A stretch of DNA of 64,000 nt, taken from positions 19,011,932 to 19,075,931 of the forward strand of contig NC_081412.1 in the NCBI RefSeq assembly GCF_030272615.1. Direction: 5' to 3'. Below the pieces are notes generated by a model that saw only the letters and a program-made list of their open reading frames with translations, was not told the origin of the DNA and made no database searches. This document shows positions 1 to 10,955 of the stretch, in pieces (the stretch's first letter is position 1; each line of letters begins with the position of its first letter). The position numbers and the translations under genes are program-made. Source of the DNA: Cryptomeria japonica (taxonomy: Eukaryota > Streptophyta > Pinopsida > Cupressales > Cupressaceae).

Positions 1-139
1 AACCCTACAAAACTCCTTGTATTCAGTTCATTATTGTGTATTCGTTGTATTTAGTGGCTGCCCTTTTATAAATTTAAATGAATATTTGCATATGTAATCA
101 ACAATATGTGTTTGGTGTGAGAGCACCCTCACACTCACA
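1..139. other. Unassigned flank left of the satellite
   Basis: AT-rich sequence with no gene or repeat that I can name. It precedes the first partial satellite unit. Confidence 0.5.
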
Positions 140-2065
140 ATGGTCAAATTTTGTTCATCATGTGCACAAACCAATGTCACGAGCATGTCTAGGTGGGCAG
201 GTTTACAGTAGGTATGCCCCTGTCATGCATCCCAAAGCATCAAAATGTCGAGAGGCATACCGTACTGGTGCGATCTCTTAAGTGTCGTGAGTCCAAAAAA
301 TTATCAAAATTTGATGGACCATTTCTTCAAATCCAGGACACATATGGTCGATCCTTTTGAACCTGTGGGGTTGTGTGAGGCTCCTCTACAATGGCTTATC
401 TTCATTTTTTATGAGTCAGAGCCATTTTCAATTGGTAGCATTTTTTTGCCTGCTGCAAAAATCGTCAGTTGCATGCAATGCAAAGTTGCCAGATTGGCTA
501 GAATTGATTCGGTTCATCGTGTGCACAAACTAACATTGCAAGCATGTCTGGGTTGGTAGGTTTACACTAGGAATCCCCTTGTCATGCATCCCAAAGTGCC
601 AGAATGTCGAGAGTCATACCATACCAGTGTGATCTCTCAAGTGCCTTGAGTCCAAAAAATTGTCAAAATTTGACAAACTATTTCTTCAAATTCAAGAGAC
701 ATATGGTTGATCCGTTTGAACCCATAGGGTTGCATGAGGCTCCTCTACAATGGCCCATATTGGTTTTTGACGAGTCAAAGCCATTTTCAATTGGCAGCAT
801 TTTTTTGCCTACTGCAAAAACTGTCAGTTGCATGCAATGCAAAGTTGCCAGATTGGCTAGAATTAATTTGGTTTGTTGTGTGCACAAACCAACATCACGA
901 TTGCACTTGGGTGGGTAGGTTTATGCTAGGCATGCCCCTATCATGCATCCCAAAGCATCAAAACGTCAAGAGTCATACCATACCGATGCGATCTCTCAAG
1001 TGCCCTGAGTCCAAAAAATTGTCAAAATTTGACGAACTATTTATTCAAATCCAAGACACATATGGTCAATTAGTTTGAACCCATGGGGTTGCGTGAGGCT
1101 CCTCTACAATGGCCTATCTTGGTTTTTGATGAGTCGGAGCCATTTTCAATTGGTATCATTTTTTTACCTACTACAAAAACTGTCAGTTGCATGCAATGCA
1201 AAGTTGCCAGATTGGCTAGAATTGATTCAGTTCATCGTGTGCACAAACCTACATTGTGAGTGCATCTGAGTGGGCAGGTTTATGGTAGGCATGCCCCTAT
1301 CATGTATCCCAAAGCGTCAGAATGTCGAGAGTCATACCGTACCGGTGCGATCTCTCAAGTGCCCTGAGTCCAAAAAATTGTCAAACTTTGATGGACTGTT
1401 TTTTCAAATACAGAACACATATGGTCGATCCATTTAAACCCATGGGGTTGTATGAGGCTCCTCTACAATTTTCTATCTCAATTTTTGATGAGTTGGAGCC
1501 ATTTTCAATCGGTAGCATTTTTTCACCTGTTGCAAAAACTGTCAGTTGCATGCAATGCAAAGTTGCCAGATTGGCTAGAATTTATTTGGTTCATTGTGTG
1601 CACAAACTGACATCACGAGAATGTCCGGGTGGGTAGGTTTATGCTAGGCATTCCCCTATCATGCATCCCAAAGCATCAGAACGTTGAGAGTCATACCATA
1701 CCAGTGCGATCTCTCAAGTGCCCTGAGTCCAAAAAATTGTCAAAATTTGACGGACTGTTTCTTCAAATCCAGGACACATATGGTCGATTCGTTTGAACCC
1801 ATGGGGTCACATGAGGCTCCTCTATAATTTCTTGTCTCTATTTTTTACAAGTCAGAGCCATTTTCAATTGGTAGCTTTTTTTCGCCTACTGCAAAAACTG
1901 TCAAGTGCATGCAATGCAAAGTTGCCAGATTGGCTAGAATTGATTCAGTTCATCCTATACACAAACCGACATCACAAGCGCATCTGAGTGGTCAAGTTTA
2001 CAATAGGCATTCCCCTATCATGCATCCCAAAGAGTCAGAATGTCAAGATTCATACCGTACCGACG
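140..2065. repeat. Tandem satellite, 359-bp period, about 5.4 units
   Basis: The anchor GGCTCCTCTA recurs at 379, 738, 1097, 1456 and 1815, so the spacing is exactly 359 bp each time. Each unit also carries GTTGCATGCAATGCAAAG and a GTGCACAAAC box. Units differ by scattered substitutions and almost no indels. Three units (245-559, 604-918, 1322-1636) hold a similar 104-codon frame running from MSR.IPY; the same stretch in the other units is interrupted, so I treat it as non-coding satellite. The left edge is a partial unit and the right edge fades near CATACCGTACCG at about 2065. Confidence 0.95.
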
Positions 2066-2294
2066 CAATGTAGAAGTTGCTTGACAACTGTTTTGACATT
2101 TTTTGCTCAAATTGTATCTAGTCTCAATCTATGACCCGATAATGACTCAAATAATTCTCCATGATTATACAAGAATTAAGAATGCTCATGATTGACCAGG
2201 GACACATCAAATATACTCAAAACATAGTCACAAAGCATTGACACATAAAATAGTCACAAAACATTGTCACATATTATTCAAAAAATTGCCTCTA
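2066..2294. other. AT-rich spacer, no feature seen
   Basis: Short phrases such as ACATAGTCACAAAGCATTG recur once or twice. No gene is visible. Confidence 0.5.
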
Positions 2295-2612
2295 AATATG
2301 GTCAAATCAGCTCTTGGCTATTTGATTATACAATAAAATGTTTTACAAATAATCTCATGGGCTTTTATATAAAATTTGGCATTAAAATATGTGTGATTCA
2401 ACTTATCGTCATTTTAATATACAAATCATCTCATGGGCTTTTATACAAAATTTGGCATTACAATATGTGCGATTCAGCTCATCGCCATTTTAATATACAA
2501 AATTTGGCATGTACATATGTACAAATCAGCTCATTGCCATTTAGATATACAAAATTATGCCCCTAAACATGTAAAAATCAGCTCATGGGCATTTATATAT
2601 ACAAAAAATGAA
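2295..2612. repeat. Degenerate AT-rich tandem repeat, about 75-80 bp units with shorter sub-units
   Basis: Phrases like CTCATGGGCTTTTATA, AAAATTTGGCATTA and CATTTTAATATACAAA recur four or five times, in the order expected of a decayed tandem array. It lies just beyond the 3' end of the transposase-like gene and could be the end of that element, but I could not define a terminal inverted repeat. Confidence 0.7.
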
Positions 2613-2676
2613 TATAGAACAATTCGTCGACGATTTATACAAAGTTCTCAAAATAATTCTACTCTGAACCATATAA

Positions 2677-3062
2677 TCAATCAAGTGACCCTTCAGGATC
2701 AGCTCTAACCCGTATTGTGTCAAGTATTGCCTCGTGGTCAAATTCACGAACTTTCCATAAAATCTTGTTATGAGGTCTACCATGATACTTAGCCAAAGGA
2801 ATATTTTTTGCAACAACAAGGTTAGAGAAATGAAGAATATGTTTGTGTGTTTCAAAGTCCTCGAACAACCAAACATCAAAATTCTTGATAGGGTATCTCT
2901 GAAGCCATGTTCATGTCACGACAATAGACCCTATTAGGTACTCAATACCCTCTCCATCAATGATTGTGGTTGTCAATTTTCTTTTTGGCTCAACAAAATG
3001 ACACAAATAGTAATTTGTTCCTTCTTCATTGTTCTCTTCTGCAACAACTGCATACACATGAC
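2677..3062 (-). pseudogene. DDE-transposase-like gene, last exon (C-terminal part)
   Basis: Reading from 3062 downward, one frame gives HVYAVVAEENNEEGTNYYL, then CHFVEPKRKL, a single TGA stop near 2918, then WLQRYPIKNFDVWLFEDFE, YHGRPHNKILW and a natural stop at 2677. The frame joins the upstream exon in phase if a 99-bp GT-AG intron is removed. The region follows the catalytic domain and holds no motif I can assign. The one internal stop (ACA TGA ACA) is explained by CGA to TGA decay. I infer it is the C-terminal tail of the same protein as 3162-5010. Confidence 0.75.
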
Positions 3063-3161
3063 CTGAATTTTATAGTGTTAATTAATACCAAAAATAAAGT
3101 ATTATGTACAACAAAAAGAACCAAAAAGAATACTTGCAAAAAAATTAAATCAAAAAATCAC
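3063..3161 (-). other. Predicted 99-bp GT-AG intron of the DDE-like gene
   Basis: On the minus strand the exon ends GATTCAG, the intron begins GTGATTTTTT and ends AAAATTCAG, and the next exon begins GTCATGTG. Splicing gives the phase-preserving join D-S-G-H-V-Y. Without splicing the upstream frame ends within a few codons. Confidence 0.75.
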
Positions 3162-5010
3162 CTGAATCCACTAGGTCGGATACATGGTCAAAATCCACTG
3201 ATGTCTCTATCTGGCTCAATTGTAGTGCTTTGGGAATTTGATATGAATCAATGGGAACCAATGATCTACAAGACCATTTGTCAACCCACTCTTGTGATTC
3301 ACATTGTTCCCACAAACAATACATGCATGAAGAGAAAAAACATACCATCTGTCTCATATAAATTACCAGTGAACTTGAATTTGAACTCATAAATGAGTGC
3401 ATGTCACTCGATCCTGCAACTGTACAACAATCTAGATAGTTTTCAATGCTAGATTCAGTGATCAACCAAAAATATCTATGAACCATTGACGTACCTGGAT
3501 TACCTGGACCCATCATAGACTTACACCATCTCACAATTGTTTCTGCATCTATCAACTCAGCACCACCTTCATACTTCAATTCTTCCCTAGCTAGGGCTCT
3601 TTTAACACATGCTCTTGCACCATCGTGCTCTCCTTTACCATGTCCAGTCTTAGTGAAATTCCAAAAATGTTGTACACCGCTTGTCATATGTATCCTTTTC
3701 AACCAATAAAACATCCTTGCATTCTTGAATTCTGTGGTGCAATTATCTGACCATATTAAGTGTCGGTCATATCGTATGTTCCTTTCCCTTAAACTATCAT
3801 AGAAAACTTTAAAGAATCTTTGTACAAACTCCAATGAATGAGTATGATCATCACTTATGTAGAAGTGATACTCTCTTACAACCTTTCTATCCTCCTTTGT
3901 CCTATCATCTGCATGCATGAATGCTATGTGTGCAAAAATAGAAACTTGTGTAGAGTGATAATACATGGATTGCACTTCATTTTGAGGTTGTAGTGTATAA
4001 TTTTCAGCGAAATCAATGATAAAGACAATGGTGCCAAGAGGAAATGTGTCCTTAGATAACTTGAATTTCTCATCTAACCATCACGCTTTATGTGTATGCA
4101 TTATGTACTCATAAACTAGTTTCTCTTGAAACATTTTCATAAATTGAGCTACACATATATCTTTTTTCACTAGCTCAAATCTCTTCAAATCTTTTTCATC
4201 TTTAACTCCATATGTGACTGTCTTGTATTTTCTGAAAGAAACTAGTTTCGTACCAATTTCATGTGTGCTCTCCAAATGTACACATCTTGGTAAACGTTGC
4301 AAACCACCACATATAGAACAAGAACCTTTCAAACAAGGCATCTTATAATAAATGCAACCATCATGTCTATTACATAGCACACTTGAAATAAATTCTCTTA
4401 CTGACTTAGGAGGTGCTTGTATATTACATTCCTGCAAAACATCGTTAGTCTGCAAAGTAGAACAAATATGATGAAAAATATCATAATGCATGGAAAATTC
4501 AATATGCATCCTACAACAACACGTGGTGCACACATGATTAATCTTAATATAAAAAGATTTTGCCATTTCAAAAAATATTTGAGAAATTCTTATTTGAGGA
4601 AACTTTTGAAGGAATCTTTCATAAAATTTAGTTTGAGTCATATCCAAATAGTGTTTGGCATGTGGCTCATGATTTGTAGACCCAATTAGCCTTCTAACAA
4701 TATCTCTTTGGTTGGGTGAAACTCTTCTGTTGTCATGCCAAAATTTTTCAATTAATGTTTTTAGTGCATCAACAACAACCTTGTCTTTGCGTGGTAGTCT
4801 ACTCGAGAATGCCCAAAGAGAATTATTGTTAGGTTCCTCTATTTTTTCCTACCTCTTTAATGCTTTACTTAATGTTGTTCTACTAACGTTTAATGACTTA
4901 CTTGTTTTGCTTATTAAATGATCTTTTTTTATTTTCTTGCTCATTAATGTTGATGTAATGACACGTCGAGTAGCATTAGAATCTTTAGTGAGTGATTTTG
5001 ATTGGTAGTA
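3162..5010 (-). pseudogene. DDE-transposase-like gene, main exon with the catalytic core
   Basis: A single minus-strand frame runs through this stretch with only two stops, a TAG near 4847 and a TGA at 4081-4083. In order it holds a helix-turn-helix-like segment (SKSLNVSRTTLSKAL), RRVSPNQRDIVRRL, KFYERFLQKFPQIRIS, a cysteine cluster (CTTCCCRMH), a second one (CLKGSCSICGG), then three acidic blocks: IDFAENY, WSDNCTTEF and GHGKGEHDG. The blocks have the order and spacing of an RNase-H-fold DDE nuclease. I know similar DFSENY / SDG / HGKG-DG proteins from many animal and plant genomes as transposase-like proteins, but I cannot assign a superfamily. No terminal inverted repeats were found. Confidence 0.8.
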
Positions 5011-5740
5011 GAGTAGGGCGATCTTCCGTCTATGGGGGTCATTCCTACGTCTACCTAACCCAACCGACTGGGAGATAGAGATAGATGGCTGTGCTGACCC
5101 AGATAAATAGGGAGGTCGAGGTCCTATCACTCGATAGTCCAATCCCCAACCCCCAATCAATAGGTGAAGTGGGCGGTCGAGGAGGCCAACGTTTCCGCTA
5201 GGCCAGGGGGAGGAAGGCCCACTTCTATATATGGGGGATTAGGGGATTAGGTTAGGATTAGGCCCACTATTCCCATATCTATAGAGGGTGGGCAACTAAC
5301 TTCAAATATTTCTTGCCAACAAACCCCAAGCCTGCTGGTGGGTAGGCCAGGAGCAAAGAAATAAGGTCCCTTGGTACACTCCTTTCCTAAATCCCATTCT
5401 AATTCTCTTTATTCAGTAGATCTAGTTCCAAATCCTATTAATTAATTATGCCAGTGACCCATGATCGACATAAGCAAGTGTTCCTAGAAGTTGAGTTTCA
5501 GCTGAAGCACCTAGTGATCGAATCTTACTAGGAATCGCGAAGGTGGACAAAAGAGCAGAGCCAAGTCGAGATACAGATCCATAGCCAGCTAACTGAGAAG
5601 AAGCAATAGTTGACCCAACACCCTCACTAGCGTCACCTACCACCAGTAGTAGTGGCCGTAGTTTCAGTTGATCGAGTGAAAGCATCTGAGCCACCAGCAA
5701 CATATGATGGTACTACCCCCACCTAGCGCTAGAAAACTTA
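5011..5740. other. GC-richer insert inside the DDE-like gene, origin unknown (possible organelle-derived DNA)
   Basis: The transposase frame is recognisable on both sides (KNLNQTARCL at about 5750, YYQSKSLTKDSNATRR at about 5000) but not within this stretch. The insert is visibly richer in G and C than its neighbours and lacks LTR or inverted termini. The style (GGGGATTAGGGGATTAGG, GGGCGGTCGAGGAGGCC) resembles plant mitochondrial intergenic DNA. An 85-codon minus frame (5446-5703) shows nothing recognisable. The edges are uncertain by about 15 bp. Confidence 0.5.
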
Positions 5741-5919
5741 TCGAGACATCTTGCGGTTTGATTTAAGTTTTTAAAATAGTTTTGACATATTCTTTTAACC
5801 ATTCTCCTACAAGTTCGTTCATTCATTTTATTGGGCATTGGCTTCGATATATTCTCATCAATGTCAATTAGATACTTTGGTCTCCTATGAATGATTCTAG
5901 GAAGTGTTAACATTGGTGC
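5741..5919 (-). pseudogene. DDE-transposase-like gene, N-terminal middle piece
   Basis: The frame gives MLTLPRIIHRRPKYLIDIDE, then CRRMVKRICQNYFKNLNQTA. Removing the copia element C1 and one GGTGC copy joins this piece in phase with 10956-11251 (...NVHNAP then MLTLPRI...). The piece is basic and precedes the helix-turn-helix-like segment, so it may be part of a DNA-binding region. It stops where the GC-richer insert begins. Confidence 0.75.
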
Positions 5920-6338
5920 TGTTAGGGTTTCAAGCAGATTCGAAGCAAATATGAACTAACAATTATATGCAGATTTAAATACAAAAGATAAAGAAATAAA
6001 ACAGGACACAGATAACACAGAGATTTAACGTGGTTCACCCAAAATGGGTTACGTCCACCATACATAGTTGTCCAATCTTTCTTATTATCCAGCAAAAATA
6101 GTACATCAACCTTACGATGCCTTAAGCATCCTGACCGCTTATAACATGTGTTTTTAGGGCAACAAACAAAGTCGGCCTTTTTAGGGTTTTATTACAATGT
6201 CAATTTTCATCAACAAAAAAATGGCCAAAAAAAATTTTCTCAGAGGCTCCCGTCCCCGAACCCCCACTTTCCTCGGGGGCTGCCACCCCTGAACCCCTGC
6301 CTGAAGGTACTTTGTTGATCAGTCACCACATTTCAACA
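5920..6338 (-). repeat. C1 3' LTR (419 bp)
   Basis: TG...CA termini. Collinear with 10492-10955 but lacking about 45 bp present there (the CGGCTCGGCCCCGG stretch near 10882), so one LTR has an indel. Target-duplication copy GGTGC is at 5915-5919. Confidence 0.95.
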
Positions 6339-6351
6339 ATCTCCCACTTGG
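6339..6351 (-). promoter_or_regulatory. C1 polypurine tract
   Basis: On the minus strand CCAAGTGGGAGAT directly abuts the 3' LTR start (TGTTGAAA). This is the usual copia plus-strand primer. A second CTCCCACTTGGAGACTGAT copy lies at about 6379, so the tract region is locally duplicated. Confidence 0.85.
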
Positions 6352-6444
6352 AGACTGATTAAGCTCCACACCAAACAATCTCCCACTTGGAGACTGATAC
6401 TACACGACACCACTATACATGCAGCATCCGCTGGATAAAACACT

Positions 6445-7997
6445 AGGACTCAACTTGTATAAATTCCACAATTATCAATCAAGAAGACCAATAGAAACTG
6501 ATGAAGAAATCAGCTTCTCCTATGGAACTACCTTCATGAACATATCGACAAGATTCTCACTTGTGTGAATCTTCTCAAGCTGTAACTAACCCTCCTCCAA
6601 AATAGTCTGGATGAAGTGGTACCTGAGCTGAATGTGCTTTGTCCTTAAATGAAAAGCAAAGTTCTTCGCAAGATGAATGGCACTCTAGCTATCAGTATAC
6701 AATGGTCAATCCTCCTATGTCTGACCCAATTCCTCCAGAAAACATTGTAACCAAATCATCTCCTTGCTAGCTTCTGTAGCAGCAACATACTTAGCATGGC
6801 TTCTGTAGTAGCAACATACTCAGCTTCAGTGGTTGAAAGTGCAACAACCTTTTGTAGCCTAAAAATCCAACTGATTGCAGTTCCCCCTATAGTAAAAACA
6901 TACCTTGTAGTACTCCTCCGTGAATCAATATCACCTGCCAGATCAGAGTCAACAAATCCACTCATAGCAGCATTAGATCCTTTGAAACATAATGCCTTCG
7001 TAGTGGTTCCTTTCAAATACCAAAGGATCCATTTCACAACATTCCAATGTTCCATACTCGGATTACTCATAAACCTGCTCACAACTCCCACTGCATGTGC
7101 AATGTCTAGCCTTGTGCATACCATTGCATACATCAGACTGCTAACAGCTGATGAATACAGGATGTTAGACATCTTATTTACCTCTTCCTATGCCTTTGGA
7201 CACATCTCCTTAGTCAATTTGAAATGACTAGCCAAAGGTGTACTAACTACTTTTGCATCTTGCATGTTAAATCTTTTCAACACCTTCTTTATATACTCAC
7301 TTTGGGACAAATTCAAGGTTATATTTTTCTTGTCCTGTGTAATCCTCATACCGAGAATTTTCTTAGTTGCACCCAAATCCTTCATAGCAAATGACTTGGC
7401 TAATTTCTATTTAAGATCATTTATATGTTGCATGTTGGACCCAACAACAAACATGTCATCAACATAAAGCAACAGGATAATATAACTGCCATTATCAAAT
7501 CTCTTAAAATATACACAATAATTAGAATGACATCTATGATAACTGTGTTCAGCCATTAAATTATCAAATTTTAAATACCATTGTCAGGGTGATTGCTTTA
7601 GGCCATACAGACTTTTCTTCAACCTGCACACCAAGTTATCCTTACCTTTGACCTCATATCCCTATGGTTGCAACATGTAAATTTCCTCCTCCAAATCTCC
7701 ATGGAGAAAAGCTATTTTGACATCTAATTGTTCAAAATGTAAATCATCTGCAACCACCAAACTAAGTATAGTTCTAATAGAATTCATTTTTACAACTGGA
7801 GAAAATATTTCATCATAATCTATACCCTTTTTCTGTGCAAAACCTTTTACCACAAGTCTGGCCTTATATCTCTTCTGACCTCCTTCCTCCTCCTTCAACT
7901 GATAAACCCATTTGTTAGGCAAGGCTCTTTTTTTTGCAAGTAAAGGGACTAAGTCCCAAGTCTTTTTCTTCATCAAGGAGTCCATCTCCTCTTTCAT
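6445..7997 (-). pseudogene. C1 reverse transcriptase and RNase H
   Basis: Copia-type RT: KKKTWDLVP, NKWVYQLK, RYKARLVVKGFAQ, EIFSPVVKM, QLDVKIAFLHGDL, SLYGLKQSP and the catalytic LLYVDDMFVVG, then GMRITQD and YIKKVLKRF. The RNase H follows: MYAMVCTRLDIAHAV, GFVDSDLAGD, the ALSTTEAEY block, and NLVDMFMKVVP near 6460. Stops include P*GYE and SP*QWY, where the family has Q and R. A 29-bp tandem duplication near 6766-6824 (CTTCTGTAG.AGCAACATACT.AG) shifts the frame in the middle of RNase H. It copies element RNA and removes the RNA strand; it is certainly inactive here. Confidence 0.93.
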
Positions 7998-8264
7998 GCC
8001 TAGCTCCCACTATTGTTTGGCATCCACCTGCATTGCTTCTTCATATTCTTCTGGTTCACCAGAATCAGTTAATAAAATAGAATACAAAGAAGGAGAAAAT
8101 CTTTCAGGGGGTCTACTTGACCTCGTAGAACATCTAACACTTGCAGGAGTTTGTGGGACAATCTATTGTTGCTGAGCATCAGGTACCTGTGGCATTTCAT
8201 TTTTAGGAATCTCATCCAACACCACATATTCTTGTTTGTCCTGTTCATGCTTCTTTTCCTACAT

Positions 8265-9563
8265 CTATTCTTTATACATAACCTTCTCATTGAATATAAA
8301 ATCTCTACTTCTAATTATTTTCTTATTTTCAAAATCCCATAACTGATAGCCATATTCATCTATCCCATATCCAATGAAGGTACATTTCTGAGATTTAGCA
8401 TCAAGCTTGGTTCTGTTTTCTTTATCAACATGGACAAAAGCTTCACAACCAAAAGTTTTCAGAAAAGAATAATTTACCTTTTTACCAGTCCATGCCTCCT
8501 CTGGAACACCACCATCTAAAGGGATTGAAGGTCCTCTATTTATCAAATAGACAGTAGTATGTATAACATCTACCCAAAAATGTAAGGGCAATCCAGCATG
8601 CAATCTCATGCTCCTCACACGTTCCATGATAGTCCTATTCATTCTCTCTGACACACCATTTTCCTATGGAGTTCTTGGAACTGTCTTCTGCTTTTGAATC
8701 CCATTTAAGGAGCAGTAATCTTCAAATGCTTTGCTGCAATACTCACCTCCATTATCCAATCTGAGACACTTCAACTTTTTTCTTGTCTCATTCTCAACCA
8801 AAGCTTTCCATTTCTTAAAAGTTTCAAACACATCTGATTTTTGTTTTAGGAAATATACCCATGTTTTTCTAGTTGAGTCATCAATAAAAATAACATAATA
8901 ACAAGAGCCACCAAGAGATGATACCTAAGCCGGTCCCCATACATCTGAATGTACAAGCTCTAACTTCTCACCCTTCTTCTCTTTCCCAACCTTGAGAAAT
9001 CTGACTCTTTTATGTTTACCATAAACACAGTTTTCACAGAACTCTAAATCAATCTTCTTTAGTTGTCGCAATAGATTTTTGGAGTGAAGGGTTTTCATCC
9101 CTTTCTCACTCATGTGCCCAAGCCTATGGTGCCACATTATCGAATTTGTTCTTGCAACATCTATTCTTGTTATCCCTACAGTAACTTTATCTGTAGTAGC
9201 TAGGGTAGACTAAGTGTTACCTGTACACAAATATAATGTGCCTACCTTCACACCTTTAGGTATTACTAATGATCCTTTAGTGACCTTCCACATACTGTCT
9301 GAGAAGGTAACTATGCAACCTTCACTACCTAGTTGCCCTATAGAAATTAAATTTCTTCTTAAATTAGGAACATGTCTTACCTCCTGCAGAACCCAATCAT
9401 TTCCATTCTGCAACTTGATCTTTATCTTTCCTTTTCCAACAATTTGACAAGGCTCATCATCACCCAAATATACCTATCCAAAATCACTTTGAACATAATC
9501 TAGAAAATATTTTCTATGGGGTGTAGCATGAAATGAAGCCCCAGAATCTATTACCCAGGAATC
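8265..9563 (-). pseudogene. C1 protease and integrase
   Basis: The protease active site VIDSGASFHAT lies near 9550, followed by VRHVPNLRRNLISIGQL. The integrase zinc region is HHRLGH...CENCVYGKHKR (about 9130-9005). The core carries HSDVWGPA, FIDDSTRKTWVYFLKQK, RLDNGGEY and ENGVSERMNRT, giving D-D-E with the family's spacing, then SFLKTFGCEAFVHV and KCTFIGY. The TAG stops at GPA*VSS, PRTP*ENG and FG*VYLG sit where relatives have glutamine. Integrase inserts the cDNA and protease cuts the polyprotein; both are dead here. Confidence 0.93.
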
Positions 9564-9639
9564 ATTAACATTATCCAAACATGAGATTAAAGCATCTTGT
9601 AAAGTATTGCTTGCAATATTAGCCTCCTTACCGTCATTT

Positions 9640-10439
9640 TCATTTTTGTCCCCTTCTTTGTTTTTCTGAGACCAACAGTCTTTCTTTAGATGACCAGGCT
9701 TTCTGCAGTACCAGCAATCTTTCTTTCCTCTAGATTGAGAGTGTCCTTTCTTTGACTTCCCGTGCGACTTCTCATTCCCAAGGCCTTTACCTCTTTCCTT
9801 TGATCTTCCTCTGTTCTCCACATTCAAAACACTACCCGATGATGTTGGAGTCTCACCTGTTCTTTTTCTTCGCATTTCCTCGCTTAGGATAACACCAACA
9901 ATATCATCAAATACCAAAGTATTTTTACCAAAGACAGAGTTACTTACAGCCATAACCAAGCTATTCCAGCTTTCTAGCAAAGAACATAAAATCAAGAGAG
10001 CCCTAACCTCTTCTGCAAAAGTAATTTTTACCAAAGATAATTGACTGGTAATTGTATTAAATTCATTTAAGTGCTCTGCTACAGATCCTCCCTCACTCAT
10101 TTTCAAATTAAACAAACACTTCATTAGAAATACCTTATTCGAAGCTGAGGGTTTCTCATACAACTTAGCCAATGTCACCATCAAATCTACAGTCATTTTT
10201 GCTTCTGTTATATTGAATGTTGCAGATGGTGCAAGGCACAATCAAATGGATCCCAGTGCCTTTCTATCTAAAATGTCCCACTCTTCATCTGACATTGTTG
10301 TCACTTTCTTTGCCTTTCCTTCCAATGGCCGCCACAAATCCTTTTGATACAGGTAATCCTCCATCTGCATTTTCCATAACTGATAATTCTGGCCGTTTAA
10401 ATTTTTAACCTTGAATTTGGAATCCTCCTTTGCTCCCAC
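9640..10439 (-). pseudogene. C1 gag (UBN2-type capsid region and zinc knuckle)
   Basis: The N-terminus reads GAKEDSKF, then LNGQNYQLWKMQMEDYL, the conserved copia gag opening. The first codon is GTG where ATG is expected at 10439, suggesting the start has mutated. A stop after ALGSI (near 10242) splits the domain. Further on are HLNEFNTITSQL, LLCSLLESW, a basic linker and one CCHC knuckle, CWYCRKPGHLKKDC (about 9675-9716). It would form the particle and bind RNA. It runs into the protease without a gap. Confidence 0.92.
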
Positions 10440-10477
10440 TCAAATCTGAAAGTCCTGCCAATTTCCAGAAAAACCTC

Positions 10478-10489
10478 GCTCTGATACCA
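10478..10489 (-). promoter_or_regulatory. C1 primer-binding site (initiator tRNA-Met)
   Basis: On the minus strand TGGTATCAGAGC lies two bases inside the 5' LTR. It is the standard complement of the 3' end of plant initiator tRNA-Met. Confidence 0.95.
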
Positions 10490-10491
10490 AT

Positions 10492-10955
10492 TGTTAGGGT
10501 TTCAAGCAAATCGTAAGCAAATATGAACTAACAATTATATGCAGGTTTAAATATAAAAGATAAAGAAATAAAATAGGACATAGATAACACAGAGATTTAA
10601 CGTGGTTCACCCAGAATGGGTTACGTCCACCATACACAGTCGTCCAATCTTTCTTATTATCCAACAAAAATAGTACATCAACCTTACAATGTGTTAAGTA
10701 TCCCAACCGCTTATAACATGTGTTTTTAGGGCAACAAACAAAGTCGACCTTTTTAGGGTTTTATTACAATGTCGGTTTTCATCAACAAAAAAATGGCAAA
10801 AAAAAATTTCTCAGAGGTTCCCGCCCCCAAACCCCCGCTTTCCTCAGGGGCTGCCACCCCTGAACTCCTACCTGGAGCCCGGCTCGGCCCCGGACCTCGG
10901 TGAGGATATGTGCTGAGTGTATAGTACTTTGCTGATCAGTCGCCACATTTCAACA
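10492..10955 (-). repeat. C1 5' LTR (464 bp)
   Basis: Full-length LTR, TGTTAGGG to TTTCAACA on the plus strand, followed by target-duplication copy GGTGC at 10956-10960. It should hold the element promoter. Confidence 0.95.

Larger units (their letters stand above)
5920..10955 (-). mobile_element. C1: complete Ty1-copia LTR retrotransposon
   Basis: LTRs at 5920-6338 and 10492-10955 both read TGTTAGGG...TTTCAACA on the plus strand. The 5-bp target duplication GGTGC is perfect (5915-5919 and 10956-10960). Primer-binding site, polypurine tract and the domain order gag-protease-integrase-RT-RNase H are all present on the minus strand. By eye the LTRs differ at about 30 of about 385 aligned bases, almost all transitions, so the insertion is old. 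The frames are broken by stops and one frameshifting duplication. Confidence 0.97.

Noticed and set aside
245-1636. Repeated 104-codon frames in the satellite
   Set aside because: The frame is not kept in every unit, the 359-bp period is not a multiple of three, and no protein family fits.
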